DNA of 5,544 bases from Pseudomonas sp. (GTDB taxonomy: Bacteria > Pseudomonadota > Gammaproteobacteria > Pseudomonadales > Pseudomonadaceae). The translations under genes and the position numbers were made by a program. Under the pieces are notes generated by a model that worked only from the letters and a program-made list of their open reading frames with translations, searched no databases and had not been told where the DNA came from. Location of the stretch: positions 1 through 5,544 of the forward strand of contig SKFV01000100.1 of the NCBI GenBank assembly GCA_007117785.1. Reading direction: 5' to 3'. Of the stretch, positions 1-5,544 are shown one piece after another; positions within the stretch are counted from its first letter, which is position 1; every line of letters starts with the position of its first letter.

Positions 1-62
1 CAGACACGCTACGAGCCGTCCCTGGGGCTCGTCGATGTACATCCCTGTACATCGACGGTCTG
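1..62. repeat. Cluster of inverted repeats, probably an intergenic repeat element
   Basis: Three nested or overlapping inverted repeats lie in 62 bases. ACGAGCC (11-17) matches GGCTCGT (26-32). CGTCGATGTACA (30-41) pairs perfectly with TGTACATCGACG (46-57) across a 4-base loop TCCC. CAGAC (1-5) can pair with GTCTG (58-62) and close the whole block. Both inner hairpins carry TCCCTG in or beside the loop (19-24 and 42-47). The first two stems share bases 30-32, so they can coexist only with slight trimming. There is no T-tract on either strand, so this is not a standard intrinsic terminator, although it lies beyond the 3' end of amn. The form resembles dispersed hairpin repeats between genes in pseudomonads, but I cannot show that it is repeated elsewhere. 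It may continue left of the window. Confidence 0.6.
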
Positions 63-147
63 GGGCAGGTAGCTGGCAACACCCCTTCCTGGCATTTGTG
101 TGGCTGTCACCAAACACAATCCCTGCAAATAACTTTCCTCGTGCCAA
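63..147. other. Noncoding spacer downstream of amn
   Basis: I see no convincing gene in this stretch between the inverted-repeat cluster and the amn stop codon. It holds only weak structure: TTGTGT (96-101) against ACACAA (114-119), and GGGG (62-65) against CCCC (82-85). Neither is followed by a T-tract in the direction of amn transcription, so I find no clear intrinsic terminator for amn here. Termination may rely on Rho or on the hairpins nearer the window edge. Confidence 0.5.
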
Positions 148-1617
148 TTAACGAAACGGCGGCTCATCAAAGCTACGCAATTTGCGTGAGTGCAATGCAT
201 TCAGCTGGCTTCGCAGCAAGTCCAGTGCAGCGATGCCGATATGCAGGTGCTGGGTGACGGCGCGTTGGTAGAAGGCGCCGGCGGCGCCGGGTAGTTTGAT
301 TTCGCTGTGCAGGGGTTTGTCGGAGACGCAGAGCAGGGTGCCGTAGGGTACGCGGAAGCGGTAGCCCTGAGCGGCGATGGTGCCACTTTCCATATCCACC
401 GCAATGGCCCTGGCCTGGTTGATCAGTGGCCGCTCCTGCGCCCAGCGCAGTTCCCAGTTGCGGTCGTCGTAGGTCAATACCGTGCCGGTGCGCAGGCGGC
501 GTTTCAGGGCGTCGCCCTGGTCGCCGGTGACTTCGGCGGCGGCGACTTGCAGGGCCTGTTGTACTTCTGCCAGGGCCGGCAAGGGAATGTGTGGGGGTAG
601 CACCCGGTCGAGAATGCCGTCGCGGCGCATGTAGGCGTGGGCCAGCACGTAGTCGCCGATGGTTTGCGACTGGCGCAGGCCGCCGCAGTGGCCGATCATC
701 AGCCAGCAGTGTGGACGCAGAACGGCCAGGTGGTCGGTGATGTTTTTGGCATTCGAGGGGCCGACGCCGATATTGACCAGGGTAATGCCGTCACCATCGG
801 CTGCCAGCAGGTGATAGGCCGGCATTTGGAAACGGTGCCAGGCGACGCTGTCGACCACGGCTTGCATGTCGTCTTCGGCCATGCCGCGTTCAATGATGAC
901 GTTGCCGGGCAATACCAGGCGTTCAAAGCGTGATTCGGTCAGCAGCATGTCCATGCTGTAACGAATGAACTGGTCGACATAACGGTGGTAGTTGGTCAGC
1001 AGTATCCAGGGTTGCACGTGTTGCCAGTCGCTGCCGGTGTAGTGCACCAGGCGGCGCAGGGAAAAGTCGACGCGGGCCGCGTCGAACAGGGCCATTGGCA
1101 GGGTGTCGAGGTCTTCCCAGCTGTGCTGGCCATCGGCGGCGCGGTCAGTGATGGCGGACAGGTCGGTGCCGGCAAATACCCGGGACAGTTCACCGGCGGT
1201 AATCCCGGAGCGGGCCAGTTCGTCGTGGGGCAGTACGTAAGGGTAGGGAATCGGCTGATCGCTGAGGCCGACGCTGAGTTCGATGCTGAAGTCGCGCAGC
1301 AGGGGTTCCAACTGTTCCATCAGGTACTGCCGGAAAGCTTCGGGGTGGGTCACGGTCAGGCTGTAGGTGCCGGGTACCTGTACGCGGGCAAAGGCGCGCA
1401 CGGTGCTGGGGGCTTCGCCCTGGGCCTTATAGTTCAGGCGCAGTTCGGGGTAGCAGAACTGGCGAAGGTGTTCGGTGTCGGGCTGGCTGCGCTGGCGCAA
1501 GTAATCGTGCAGGGCCTGTTCCAGCGCCTCAGTGGCAAACTGGTACAACTCGGCCAGGCGATCGACCGCTGCGCTGGCGGTGGAGACAGGTTGGAAGTCG
1601 AGATCGGGTGTCGACAT
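148..1617 (-). CDS. amn: AMP nucleosidase
   Basis: This is a 489-residue protein, close to the usual length of about 485-500 for proteobacterial AMP nucleosidase. The enzyme hydrolyses AMP to adenine and ribose 5-phosphate in the cytoplasm and helps control AMP level and purine salvage. Residues from about 20 to 180 match the N-terminal AMP-nucleosidase-specific domain. Residues from about 270 to 470 form a nucleoside-phosphorylase-like domain with GVGPSNAKN (284-292), GHCGGLR (309-315), VDMES (407-411, the ribose-binding Met-Glu region of this fold) and SDKPLH (432-437). The Asp of the last motif corresponds, as I recall, to the proposed catalytic Asp of the E. coli enzyme. The C-terminal HSRKLRSFDEPPFR tail is also typical. 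The ATG at 1617 is preceded on the minus strand by AAGAGAG six bases upstream, a modest ribosome site. The gene is divergent from argA. The family is allosteric (ATP-activated, phosphate-inhibited), but no transcriptional control is visible. No frameshift or missing core motif is seen. Confidence 0.95.
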   Translation of the reverse strand: MSTPDLDFQPVSTASAAVDRLAELYQFATEALEQALHDYLRQRSQPDTEHLRQFCYPELRLNYKAQGEAPSTVRAFARVQVPGTYSLTVTHPEAFRQYLMEQLEPLLRDFSIELSVGLSDQPIPYPYVLPHDELARSGITAGELSRVFAGTDLSAITDRAADGQHSWEDLDTLPMALFDAARVDFSLRRLVHYTGSDWQHVQPWILLTNYHRYVDQFIRYSMDMLLTESRFERLVLPGNVIIERGMAEDDMQAVVDSVAWHRFQMPAYHLLAADGDGITLVNIGVGPSNAKNITDHLAVLRPHCWLMIGHCGGLRQSQTIGDYVLAHAYMRRDGILDRVLPPHIPLPALAEVQQALQVAAAEVTGDQGDALKRRLRTGTVLTYDDRNWELRWAQERPLINQARAIAVDMESGTIAAQGYRFRVPYGTLLCVSDKPLHSEIKLPGAAGAFYQRAVTQHLHIGIAALDLLRSQLNALHSRKLRSFDEPPFR

Positions 1618-1656
1618 GCATGACTCTCTTACTGTTTCATTATTGATAACCCGATA

Positions 1657-1667
1657 CTAGCAGCTAG
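1657..1667. promoter_or_regulatory. Short palindrome CTAGCAGCTAG, possible operator
   Basis: Two CTAGC arms in inverted orientation flank a single central A, within the amn-argA divergent intergenic region. The site lies about 40 bp upstream of the amn start and just upstream of the candidate argA promoter, so a bound protein could affect both genes. No regulator is recognised from the motif, and 5-bp arms are short enough to occur by chance. Confidence 0.2.
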
Positions 1668-1674
1668 CGCGGGC

Positions 1675-1704
1675 TTGCTGCGCAGGGTGAAAACTCCCTA
1701 CACT
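1675..1704 (+). promoter_or_regulatory. Candidate sigma-70 promoter for argA
   Basis: TTGCTG (1675-1680) and TACACT (1699-1704) are separated by 18 bp, a plausible -35/-10 pair. Transcription would then start near 1711, giving a leader of roughly 18 bases before the argA ATG at 1729. No TGTCGC-type half-sites of the Pseudomonas arginine regulator ArgR are visible between 1618 and 1728, so the sequence gives no support for direct arginine repression here. This is an assignment by eye. Confidence 0.4.
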
Positions 1705-1728
1705 GCATTTTTGCCCGGAACGCAGCGA

Positions 1729-3018
1729 ATGCCTGATTACGTCAACTGGTTTCGACACTCGCCGCCTTATATCAACACCCTCCGGGATTGCACTTTTGTT
1801 GTGCTGCTGCCGGGTGAGGCGATGGCGCACCCGAATTTTACCAATATCATTCATGACATCATGCTGCTTAACAGCCTGGGTGTGCGGCTGGTACTGGTGC
1901 ATGGCTCACGCCCGCAGATTGAGGAAAGCCTGAGTCTGCGCGGTTTGCCGTCGCGTTATCATCAGGATCTGCGGGTTACTGATATGGATACACTGGCTGC
2001 GGTGATGGAGGCGGTGGGCAGTTTGCGTATCAGCATTGAGGCGCAATTGTGCACGGCCCCGTCGGGGCAGCGCTCTCGCTTGCGCGTGGTCAGCGGTAAT
2101 ATGGTGACGGCAAAGCCGATTGGTGTGGTGGATGGGGTGGATTATCACCATACCGGGGAAGTGCGGCGGATTGATCGCAAGGCAATCAGTCAGCATCTGG
2201 ATGAACAGGCGATTGTACTCTTGTCCTCGATAGGCTATTCGCCAACCGGCGAGGTATTCAATCTGGCCTGTGAAGATGTCGCTACCAGTGCTGCGGTCGC
2301 TCTGGGCGCGGACAAGCTGATCCTGCTTGGGCCGGATACCGGTATCCTTGATGCTGAGGGTAACTTGCTGCGGGAGTTGCGAACGGCCCAGGCGACGCTG
2401 TTGCAGGAGCAATTGGGCCATAGTCTGGCTGGAAATCTTCTGCAGGCGGCGTGCAAGGCATGTACCCATGGCGTCCGGCGTAGCCATATCGTCAGCTTTG
2501 CCGAAGATGGTGCCATTCTGACCGAACTCTTTACCCGCGACGGGGGCGGTACGCTGGTCAGTCAGGAAGCTTTCGAGATTATTCGCCCAGCCACCATTGA
2601 TGATGTCGCCGGCCTGGTGGAGCTTTTGCGGCCGTTGGAAGAGGCGGGCATTCTGGTGCGTCGCTCGCGCGAGATGCTGGAAACAGAGATTGGTCAGTTC
2701 ACGTTGATTGAGCGCGATGGGGCGCTGATCGGTTGTGCTGCACTGTATCCACTGGAAGGTTCATCGGCGGGAGAGCTGGCTTGTGTGGCGATTGATCCGG
2801 CCTACCGGCATGGTCAGCGTGGTGATCAGTTACTGACGCATATCGAGCGACAGTGTCGGCAATTGGGCCTGGATACCCTGTTTGTGCTGACCACGCGAAC
2901 CGCCCACTGGTTTCGTGAGCGGGGTTTTGTGCCCAGCACGGTGGAGCGTCTGCCGGCCAAGCGCGCTTCGTTATATAACTATCAGCGCAATTCAAAAGTG
3001 TTTGAAAAGGCTCTGTAA
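1729..3018 (+). CDS. argA: Amino-acid N-acetyltransferase (N-acetylglutamate synthase)
   Basis: A 429-residue cytoplasmic enzyme that acetylates glutamate with acetyl-CoA, the first step of arginine synthesis. Residues from about 20 to 280 are an amino-acid-kinase-like domain, which carries arginine feedback inhibition in this family. It shows LVLVHGSRPQIE (54-65), the HHTGEVRRIDR stretch (140-150) and GYSPTGEVFNLACEDVA (169-185). Residues from about 285 to 429 are a GNAT acetyltransferase domain with the acetyl-CoA loop region YRHGQRGDQLL (359-369), LTTRTAHWFRERGF (387-400) and the terminal RASLYNYQRNSKVFEKAL. This fusion is the classical ArgA type. The length is very close to the roughly 430 residues of Pseudomonas ArgA, whose N-terminus also begins MPDYVNW. 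I therefore chose the ATG at 1729 over an in-frame TTG at 1675, which would add 18 unconserved residues and falls in the candidate promoter. GGAA (1717-1720) lies 8 bases upstream. The usual partner argE is not in view. Confidence 0.95.
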   Translation: MPDYVNWFRHSPPYINTLRDCTFVVLLPGEAMAHPNFTNIIHDIMLLNSLGVRLVLVHGSRPQIEESLSLRGLPSRYHQDLRVTDMDTLAAVMEAVGSLRISIEAQLCTAPSGQRSRLRVVSGNMVTAKPIGVVDGVDYHHTGEVRRIDRKAISQHLDEQAIVLLSSIGYSPTGEVFNLACEDVATSAAVALGADKLILLGPDTGILDAEGNLLRELRTAQATLLQEQLGHSLAGNLLQAACKACTHGVRRSHIVSFAEDGAILTELFTRDGGGTLVSQEAFEIIRPATIDDVAGLVELLRPLEEAGILVRRSREMLETEIGQFTLIERDGALIGCAALYPLEGSSAGELACVAIDPAYRHGQRGDQLLTHIERQCRQLGLDTLFVLTTRTAHWFRERGFVPSTVERLPAKRASLYNYQRNSKVFEKAL

Positions 3019-3029
3019 TGGGCTTTTTC
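3004..3029 (+). terminator. Hairpin overlapping the argA stop codon, possible terminator
   Basis: GAAAAGGCTC (3004-3013) can pair with GGGCTTTTTC (3020-3029) to give a 10-bp stem with two G-U wobbles and a 6-base loop. The TAA stop (3016-3018) lies inside the loop. The T-run that would act as the U-tract lies within the 3' arm (3024-3028), so a shorter GC core followed by five Us could also serve. Termination is probably partial. The sequence lies before the separate leader of the porin gene. Confidence 0.4.
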
Positions 3030-3096
3030 ACGCTACATCCCTGACCGGTTGGTCGTATTTCATACTTTTGTCGAATAACGCCATAGCCGGCCAATC

Positions 3097-3126
3097 TTTA
3101 TGTTTGCCTGATATTTCATTTATATT
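3097..3126 (+). promoter_or_regulatory. Weak candidate promoter for the porin gene
   Basis: TATATT (3121-3126) is a good -10 match. The best -35 at suitable distance is TTTATG (3097-3102, 18-bp spacer), which is a poor match. This is the most AT-rich part of the 159-bp gap between argA and the porin gene. If it is used, transcripts would start near 3133, at or inside the leader hairpin. A poor -35 box would fit dependence on an activator, but that is inference. Confidence 0.25.
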
Positions 3127-3130
3127 ACCG

Positions 3131-3149
3131 CCCCTGTCCCTGGCAGGGG
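3131..3149 (+). other. Leader hairpin upstream of the porin gene
   Basis: CCCCTG (3131-3136) pairs perfectly with CAGGGG (3144-3149) around a 7-base loop. An alternative, CCCTG (3138-3142) with CAGGG (3144-3148), shares the 3' arm but would need a 1-base loop and is therefore unlikely. There is no T-tract, so it is not a terminator. It sits 18 bases upstream of the ribosome site and would be at the 5' end of the mRNA if the nearby candidate promoter is correct, where it could protect the transcript. Confidence 0.45.
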
Positions 3150-3150
3150 A

Positions 3151-3158
3151 TACAACAA
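3151..3158 (+). promoter_or_regulatory. Possible Hfq/Crc catabolite-repression motif
   Basis: TACAACAA matches seven of eight positions of AACAACAA, a form of the A-rich AANAANAA motif that Hfq, assisted by Crc, binds to block translation in Pseudomonas. It is 9 bases upstream of the AGGAG ribosome site, a position where binding could hinder ribosome entry. Nutrient-uptake genes are common targets of this system. The motif is short and A-rich, so chance occurrence is quite possible. Confidence 0.3.
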
Positions 3159-3167
3159 TGATTAATC

Positions 3168-3172
3168 AGGAG
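3168..3172 (+). promoter_or_regulatory. Ribosome binding site AGGAG of the porin gene
   Basis: AGGAG stands 5 bases before the ATG at 3178 and 8 bases before a second in-frame ATG at 3181. The second spacing is closer to the usual optimum, so translation may begin at either codon. The choice changes only one residue of the signal peptide. Confidence 0.7.
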
Positions 3173-3177
3173 CACCC

Positions 3178-4482
3178 ATGATGAACAAAACCACTCTGGC
3201 CGGCGCTATTGCTGCCAGCCTGCTGGCAACCTCCCTCAGCGCCCAGGCGCAGGTCAGCAATGGCTTTGTCAGTGACAGTTCACTGACTCTGGGACTGCGA
3301 AACTTTTACCATAACCAGGATCAGCGCAGCGGTAACCCTGGATTTTCCCGCAGCGAGGAGTGGGGTCAGGGCTTTTTGCTGCAGTTCCAGTCCGGCTGGG
3401 TTGATACTGGTGGCGTAAAGCTGGGTCTGGATGCGCTTGGTCAATATGGTGTGCGACTGGATGGTGGCGGACGCCAGGGTAAAACAGGCATCACCCGCAG
3501 CCCGGGCCAACTGTTTCCGCTGGAGAGTGATGGTTCAGCGGTCAGTGAGTTTGGGCGTATTGATCTGACCGGCAAGCTGCAGGTCGCACAGACCCGTGTC
3601 GACTTGGGTGTGTTGCGCCCGCGCCTGCCCGTCCTGACCAGCAACGATGGTCGTCTGTTGCCGCAGACCTTCCGTGGCGGCCAGTTGGTTTCTCGTGATG
3701 TGGATAACCTTACTCTGCAATTGGGCCAGATCGAGCGTGTCAGTGCTCGGGCATCAACCAATTACGAAAATATGGGCATTGGTGGGGCCAGCACTGCTGC
3801 CCGGGTCAACCAGTTCCGCTTTGCAGGGGGTGATTACCAGGTCAATGATAGCCTGACTGCCAGCTATTACTTCGGTCAGCTGCAAGACTTTTATCGCCAG
3901 CACTTCATTGGTGCGCAACACAGCACGGCTCTGGGTGCCGGTAGCCTGAGTACTGATCTGCGTTATTTTGACAGTAGTGCTTACGGCGCTAACCGCAGTG
4001 AAACTGCCGGTTATGGCGCTAAGGTGGATAACCGCGTGATCAGCGCTATGTTTACCTACAGTCAGGATGGGCATAGCGTCGGTTTGGGTCGTCAGCAGCT
4101 GAGCGGCAAGAGTGCCTTTCCGTTCGTTAACAACGGTGACGGCACTACAGCTTATCTGATCACTGATTCGCAGTTGGGTAAGTTCTTGCGTGCCGAGCAG
4201 CGTACCTGGCTGGTCGAGTATGGCTATAACTTCGCCGAAGCAGGAATCCCTGGTCTGCGAGCCAGTGCCAAGTACCTGCGCGGCGATAATGTGCGTGGGC
4301 AGGACTCGGGACAGGACAAGGAGTGGGAGCGAGATCTGCGGGTGGATTACACGGTACAGGAAGGCGCCCTGAAGAATCTGGGGTTTTCTCTGCGTCACGC
4401 CAGCTTGCGCAGCAATGTGCCGAGCCAGCGTGATATCGACGAAACCCGCATTTACCTGACCTACAGTTTCAATCTGCGTTAA
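3178..4482 (+). CDS. OprD-family outer-membrane porin
   Basis: A 434-residue precursor (433 if the second ATG is used) of an OprD-type beta-barrel that lets small nutrients cross the outer membrane. A signal peptide is clear: short basic start, hydrophobic stretch, then SAQA with probable cleavage after residue 24 to leave QVSNG. The mature N-terminus carries the family-typical SSLTLGLRNFYHNQDQR. Further OprD traits are LDALGQYGVRLDGG, the NDGRLLPQTFRGG segment, a Tyr/Gly-rich middle with alternating strands, and a DETRIYLTYS terminal strand. Length is in the normal range for the family, and the frame is intact. The last residues are SFNLR, so the chain ends in Arg rather than the aromatic or hydrophobic residue usual for outer-membrane proteins. 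Family members take basic amino acids, aromatic acids or other organic acids; the substrate here cannot be told from sequence. It follows argA on the same strand, but separate transcription is likely. Confidence 0.9.
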   Translation: MMNKTTLAGAIAASLLATSLSAQAQVSNGFVSDSSLTLGLRNFYHNQDQRSGNPGFSRSEEWGQGFLLQFQSGWVDTGGVKLGLDALGQYGVRLDGGGRQGKTGITRSPGQLFPLESDGSAVSEFGRIDLTGKLQVAQTRVDLGVLRPRLPVLTSNDGRLLPQTFRGGQLVSRDVDNLTLQLGQIERVSARASTNYENMGIGGASTAARVNQFRFAGGDYQVNDSLTASYYFGQLQDFYRQHFIGAQHSTALGAGSLSTDLRYFDSSAYGANRSETAGYGAKVDNRVISAMFTYSQDGHSVGLGRQQLSGKSAFPFVNNGDGTTAYLITDSQLGKFLRAEQRTWLVEYGYNFAEAGIPGLRASAKYLRGDNVRGQDSGQDKEWERDLRVDYTVQEGALKNLGFSLRHASLRSNVPSQRDIDETRIYLTYSFNLR

Positions 4483-4544
4483 AGCGGGTCAGGCAAAAAA
4501 GCCCCGGCAGCCTTAAAGCTGCCGGGGCTTTTTGGTTACCCGCT
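4483..4544. terminator. Bidirectional intrinsic terminator inside a nested inverted repeat
   Basis: The core is a perfect stem of GCCCCGGCAGC (4501-4511) with GCTGCCGGGGC (4518-4528) around loop CTTAAA. It is flanked by A-run 4495-4500 and T-run 4529-4533, giving a U-tract in both directions. It serves the convergent porin gene (stop ends at 4482) and the oxidoreductase gene (stop at 4547-4549). A second, outer pair AGCGGGT (4483-4489) with ACCCGCT (4538-4544) encloses the core, so the inverted repeat runs from stop codon to stop codon. Confidence 0.93.
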
Positions 4545-4546
4545 AC

Positions 4547-5544
4547 TCAATCTTCCAGTTTGAATGTCAGGCCGGCATGTTCCTGCAGGCGCTTGATCAG
4601 CTTGTCGCCCATGGCCGGGGCCGTGGTCCAGATGCCGCCGGGGGTGTCGGTGGCATCGCGCAGCAGACACAGGGCACTTTCGGCAATCATGCGTGACGTC
4701 GAGCCATAGCCCGGGTCACGTTTGCCGGAAACGCTGGCCTTGAGGGTTTTGCCGTCTTTGCCTTCACCGATAAAGAGCACATCATAAAAGCCGGTTTCGC
4801 GCTCTTCCTTGCTTGGGCCCTCGCCCGGCTTGGGTGCTGAATCGCTGGCCAGTGAGCGGTCATTGCCTACGTGCTCAGCAGTCGCTTTGCCTTGCTCACC
4901 AGGCCCGGTAAGGATCATTTCGTCGTAGACAAAATCCTTGCCATACTCATGGTCAAGCAGGAAATTGGAGCGATGTACGTTGCGGGTGTTGATCGCGGCC
5001 ATGATAAAGGGTGCTGCCCAGCTGTTCAGTTCGTCTTCATGTTGTGGTTTGTCCGCTGGTGGTTGCTCGGGGCCACTAAAGCCGGGTGCCAGCGCAAAAT
5101 GATCGCTTAGCAGCTGGTAGATTTTCGGGTCTTTCTTGGCTGCAATCAGTGTGGCTTTGAGGCTGGCAGCGGTGCCGCCGGAGAAGGTGCCTTTCATCTT
5201 GCGTACCCGGCCTTTGACCCGTGGCAGCGTCGTGCCGAGTTTCTGTTTGGCAGCCTGTTGCAGGAACCAGACGCCGAGGTCGAAGGGGATGGAGTCGAAG
5301 CCGCAAGAAAATACGATGCGGGCACCACTCTGTTTGGCGGCGTCGCCGTGGGCATCAATCATCTGACGCATCCAGGCGGGTTCGCCGCAGAGGTCGACAT
5401 AGTCGGTGCCCAGTTCAGCGCAGGCGGCGACCAGTTCGGAGCCATACAGCTGGTAGGGCCCGACGGTGGTCAGGATCACCTTGCTGCTGGCAACCATGGC
5501 TTTCAGGCTGGCGGGGTCGCTGGTGTCGGCGATCACCAGCGGGA
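4547..5544 (-). CDS. Saccharopine dehydrogenase-like NAD(P)-binding oxidoreductase (5' end outside window)
   Basis: 331 complete C-terminal codons are present and the reading frame runs off the right edge. A GTG at 5536 is in frame but is not the true start, because coding (…PLV) continues upstream and the family is usually about 410 residues. About 80 residues, including the Rossmann glycine motif, are therefore missing from view. Numbering from the first visible codon, TTVGPYQLYG is at 25-34, GTDYVDLCGE at 45-54, CGFDSIPFDLG at 80-90 and FSGGTAAS at 120-127. The C-terminus has GYGSTSRMIAESALCLL and a GGIWTTAPAMGDKLIKRL segment. These are hallmarks of the saccharopine-dehydrogenase-like family, which includes mycobacterial trans-acting enoyl reductases of lipid synthesis. 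It is not the lysine-pathway enzyme itself. The substrate is unknown; a role in lipid or acyl-chain reduction is only an analogy. A charged, probably flexible insert with SAPKPGEGPSKEERE precedes the last domain part. It converges on the porin gene and shares its terminator. Confidence 0.88.
   Translation of the reverse strand, partial: PLVIADTSDPASLKAMVASSKVILTTVGPYQLYGSELVAACAELGTDYVDLCGEPAWMRQMIDAHGDAAKQSGARIVFSCGFDSIPFDLGVWFLQQAAKQKLGTTLPRVKGRVRKMKGTFSGGTAASLKATLIAAKKDPKIYQLLSDHFALAPGFSGPEQPPADKPQHEDELNSWAAPFIMAAINTRNVHRSNFLLDHEYGKDFVYDEMILTGPGEQGKATAEHVGNDRSLASDSAPKPGEGPSKEERETGFYDVLFIGEGKDGKTLKASVSGKRDPGYGSTSRMIAESALCLLRDATDTPGGIWTTAPAMGDKLIKRLQEHAGLTFKLED

Noticed and set aside
30..57. 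The long hairpin as an intrinsic terminator of amn
   Set aside because: It has no T-tract on either strand and lies about 90 bp beyond the amn stop, so the standard terminator pattern is missing.
985..1623. A 212-codon plus-strand open frame opposite amn
   Set aside because: It is the antisense of a well-conserved enzyme gene, is rich in Gly, Ala, Val and Gln as expected from the complement of GC-rich codons, and shows no recognisable domain.
1675..1728. Upstream TTG extension of argA
   Set aside because: The added 18 residues do not match the N-terminus of Pseudomonas ArgA, and the TTG coincides with the candidate -35 box; the ATG at 1729 fits length and ribosome-site spacing.
1906..2487. 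A 193-codon minus-strand open frame opposite argA
   Set aside because: It is antisense to the conserved kinase-like domain of ArgA, and its composition looks like a codon shadow.
3019..3177. A small gene or a sigma-54 promoter in the argA-porin gap
   Set aside because: No frame with both a ribosome site and a plausible protein is seen, and there is no GG-N10-GC pattern with the conserved -24/-12 context.
3754..4398. A 214-codon minus-strand open frame opposite the porin gene
   Set aside because: It lies wholly inside the clearly coding porin gene, has no credible start signal and matches no family I know.
5534..5536. GTG as the start of the oxidoreductase gene
   Set aside because: Coding sequence typical of the family continues upstream to the window edge, and starting here would delete the nucleotide-binding glycine motif.

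Overview
The window is ordinary chromosomal gammaproteobacterial DNA, most likely from Pseudomonas or the related genus Halopseudomonas. The basis is the classical Pseudomonas-type ArgA (an amino-acid-kinase domain fused to a GNAT domain) and an OprD-family porin, a family concentrated in pseudomonads. Moderately GC-rich codon use and an AMP nucleosidase of the usual proteobacterial length fit this. I identified the proteins by recognising motifs and remembered family sequences, not by a search.

Layout from left to right. Bases 1-147 are noncoding and hold dense inverted repeats at the window edge. An AMP nucleosidase gene (amn, minus strand, 148-1617) ends next to them. A divergent intergenic region of about 110 bp separates amn from argA (N-acetylglutamate synthase, plus strand, 1729-3018). 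A 159-bp gap follows; it contains a hairpin that overlaps the argA stop codon and a structured leader for the next gene. That gene is an OprD-family outer-membrane porin (plus strand, 3178-4482). It converges on a saccharopine-dehydrogenase-like NAD(P)-binding oxidoreductase (minus strand, 4547 to beyond the right edge). The 64-bp convergent gap is almost entirely one nested inverted repeat with a strong bidirectional intrinsic terminator at its core.

The four genes do not form an operon or an obvious pathway. amn recycles or removes AMP, argA commits glutamate to arginine synthesis, the porin admits small (often anionic or amino-acid-like) nutrients, and the last gene is an oxidoreductase of uncertain substrate. 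argA and the porin gene share a strand, but the hairpin and the porin's own leader suggest separate transcription.

I found no mobile element, CRISPR array, tRNA, rRNA or phage gene, and no sign of a novel multi-gene system. The points worth a second look are regulatory and structural: the left-edge inverted repeats, the porin leader with a possible Hfq/Crc site, the nested terminator between the convergent genes, and a CTAG palindrome between amn and argA.
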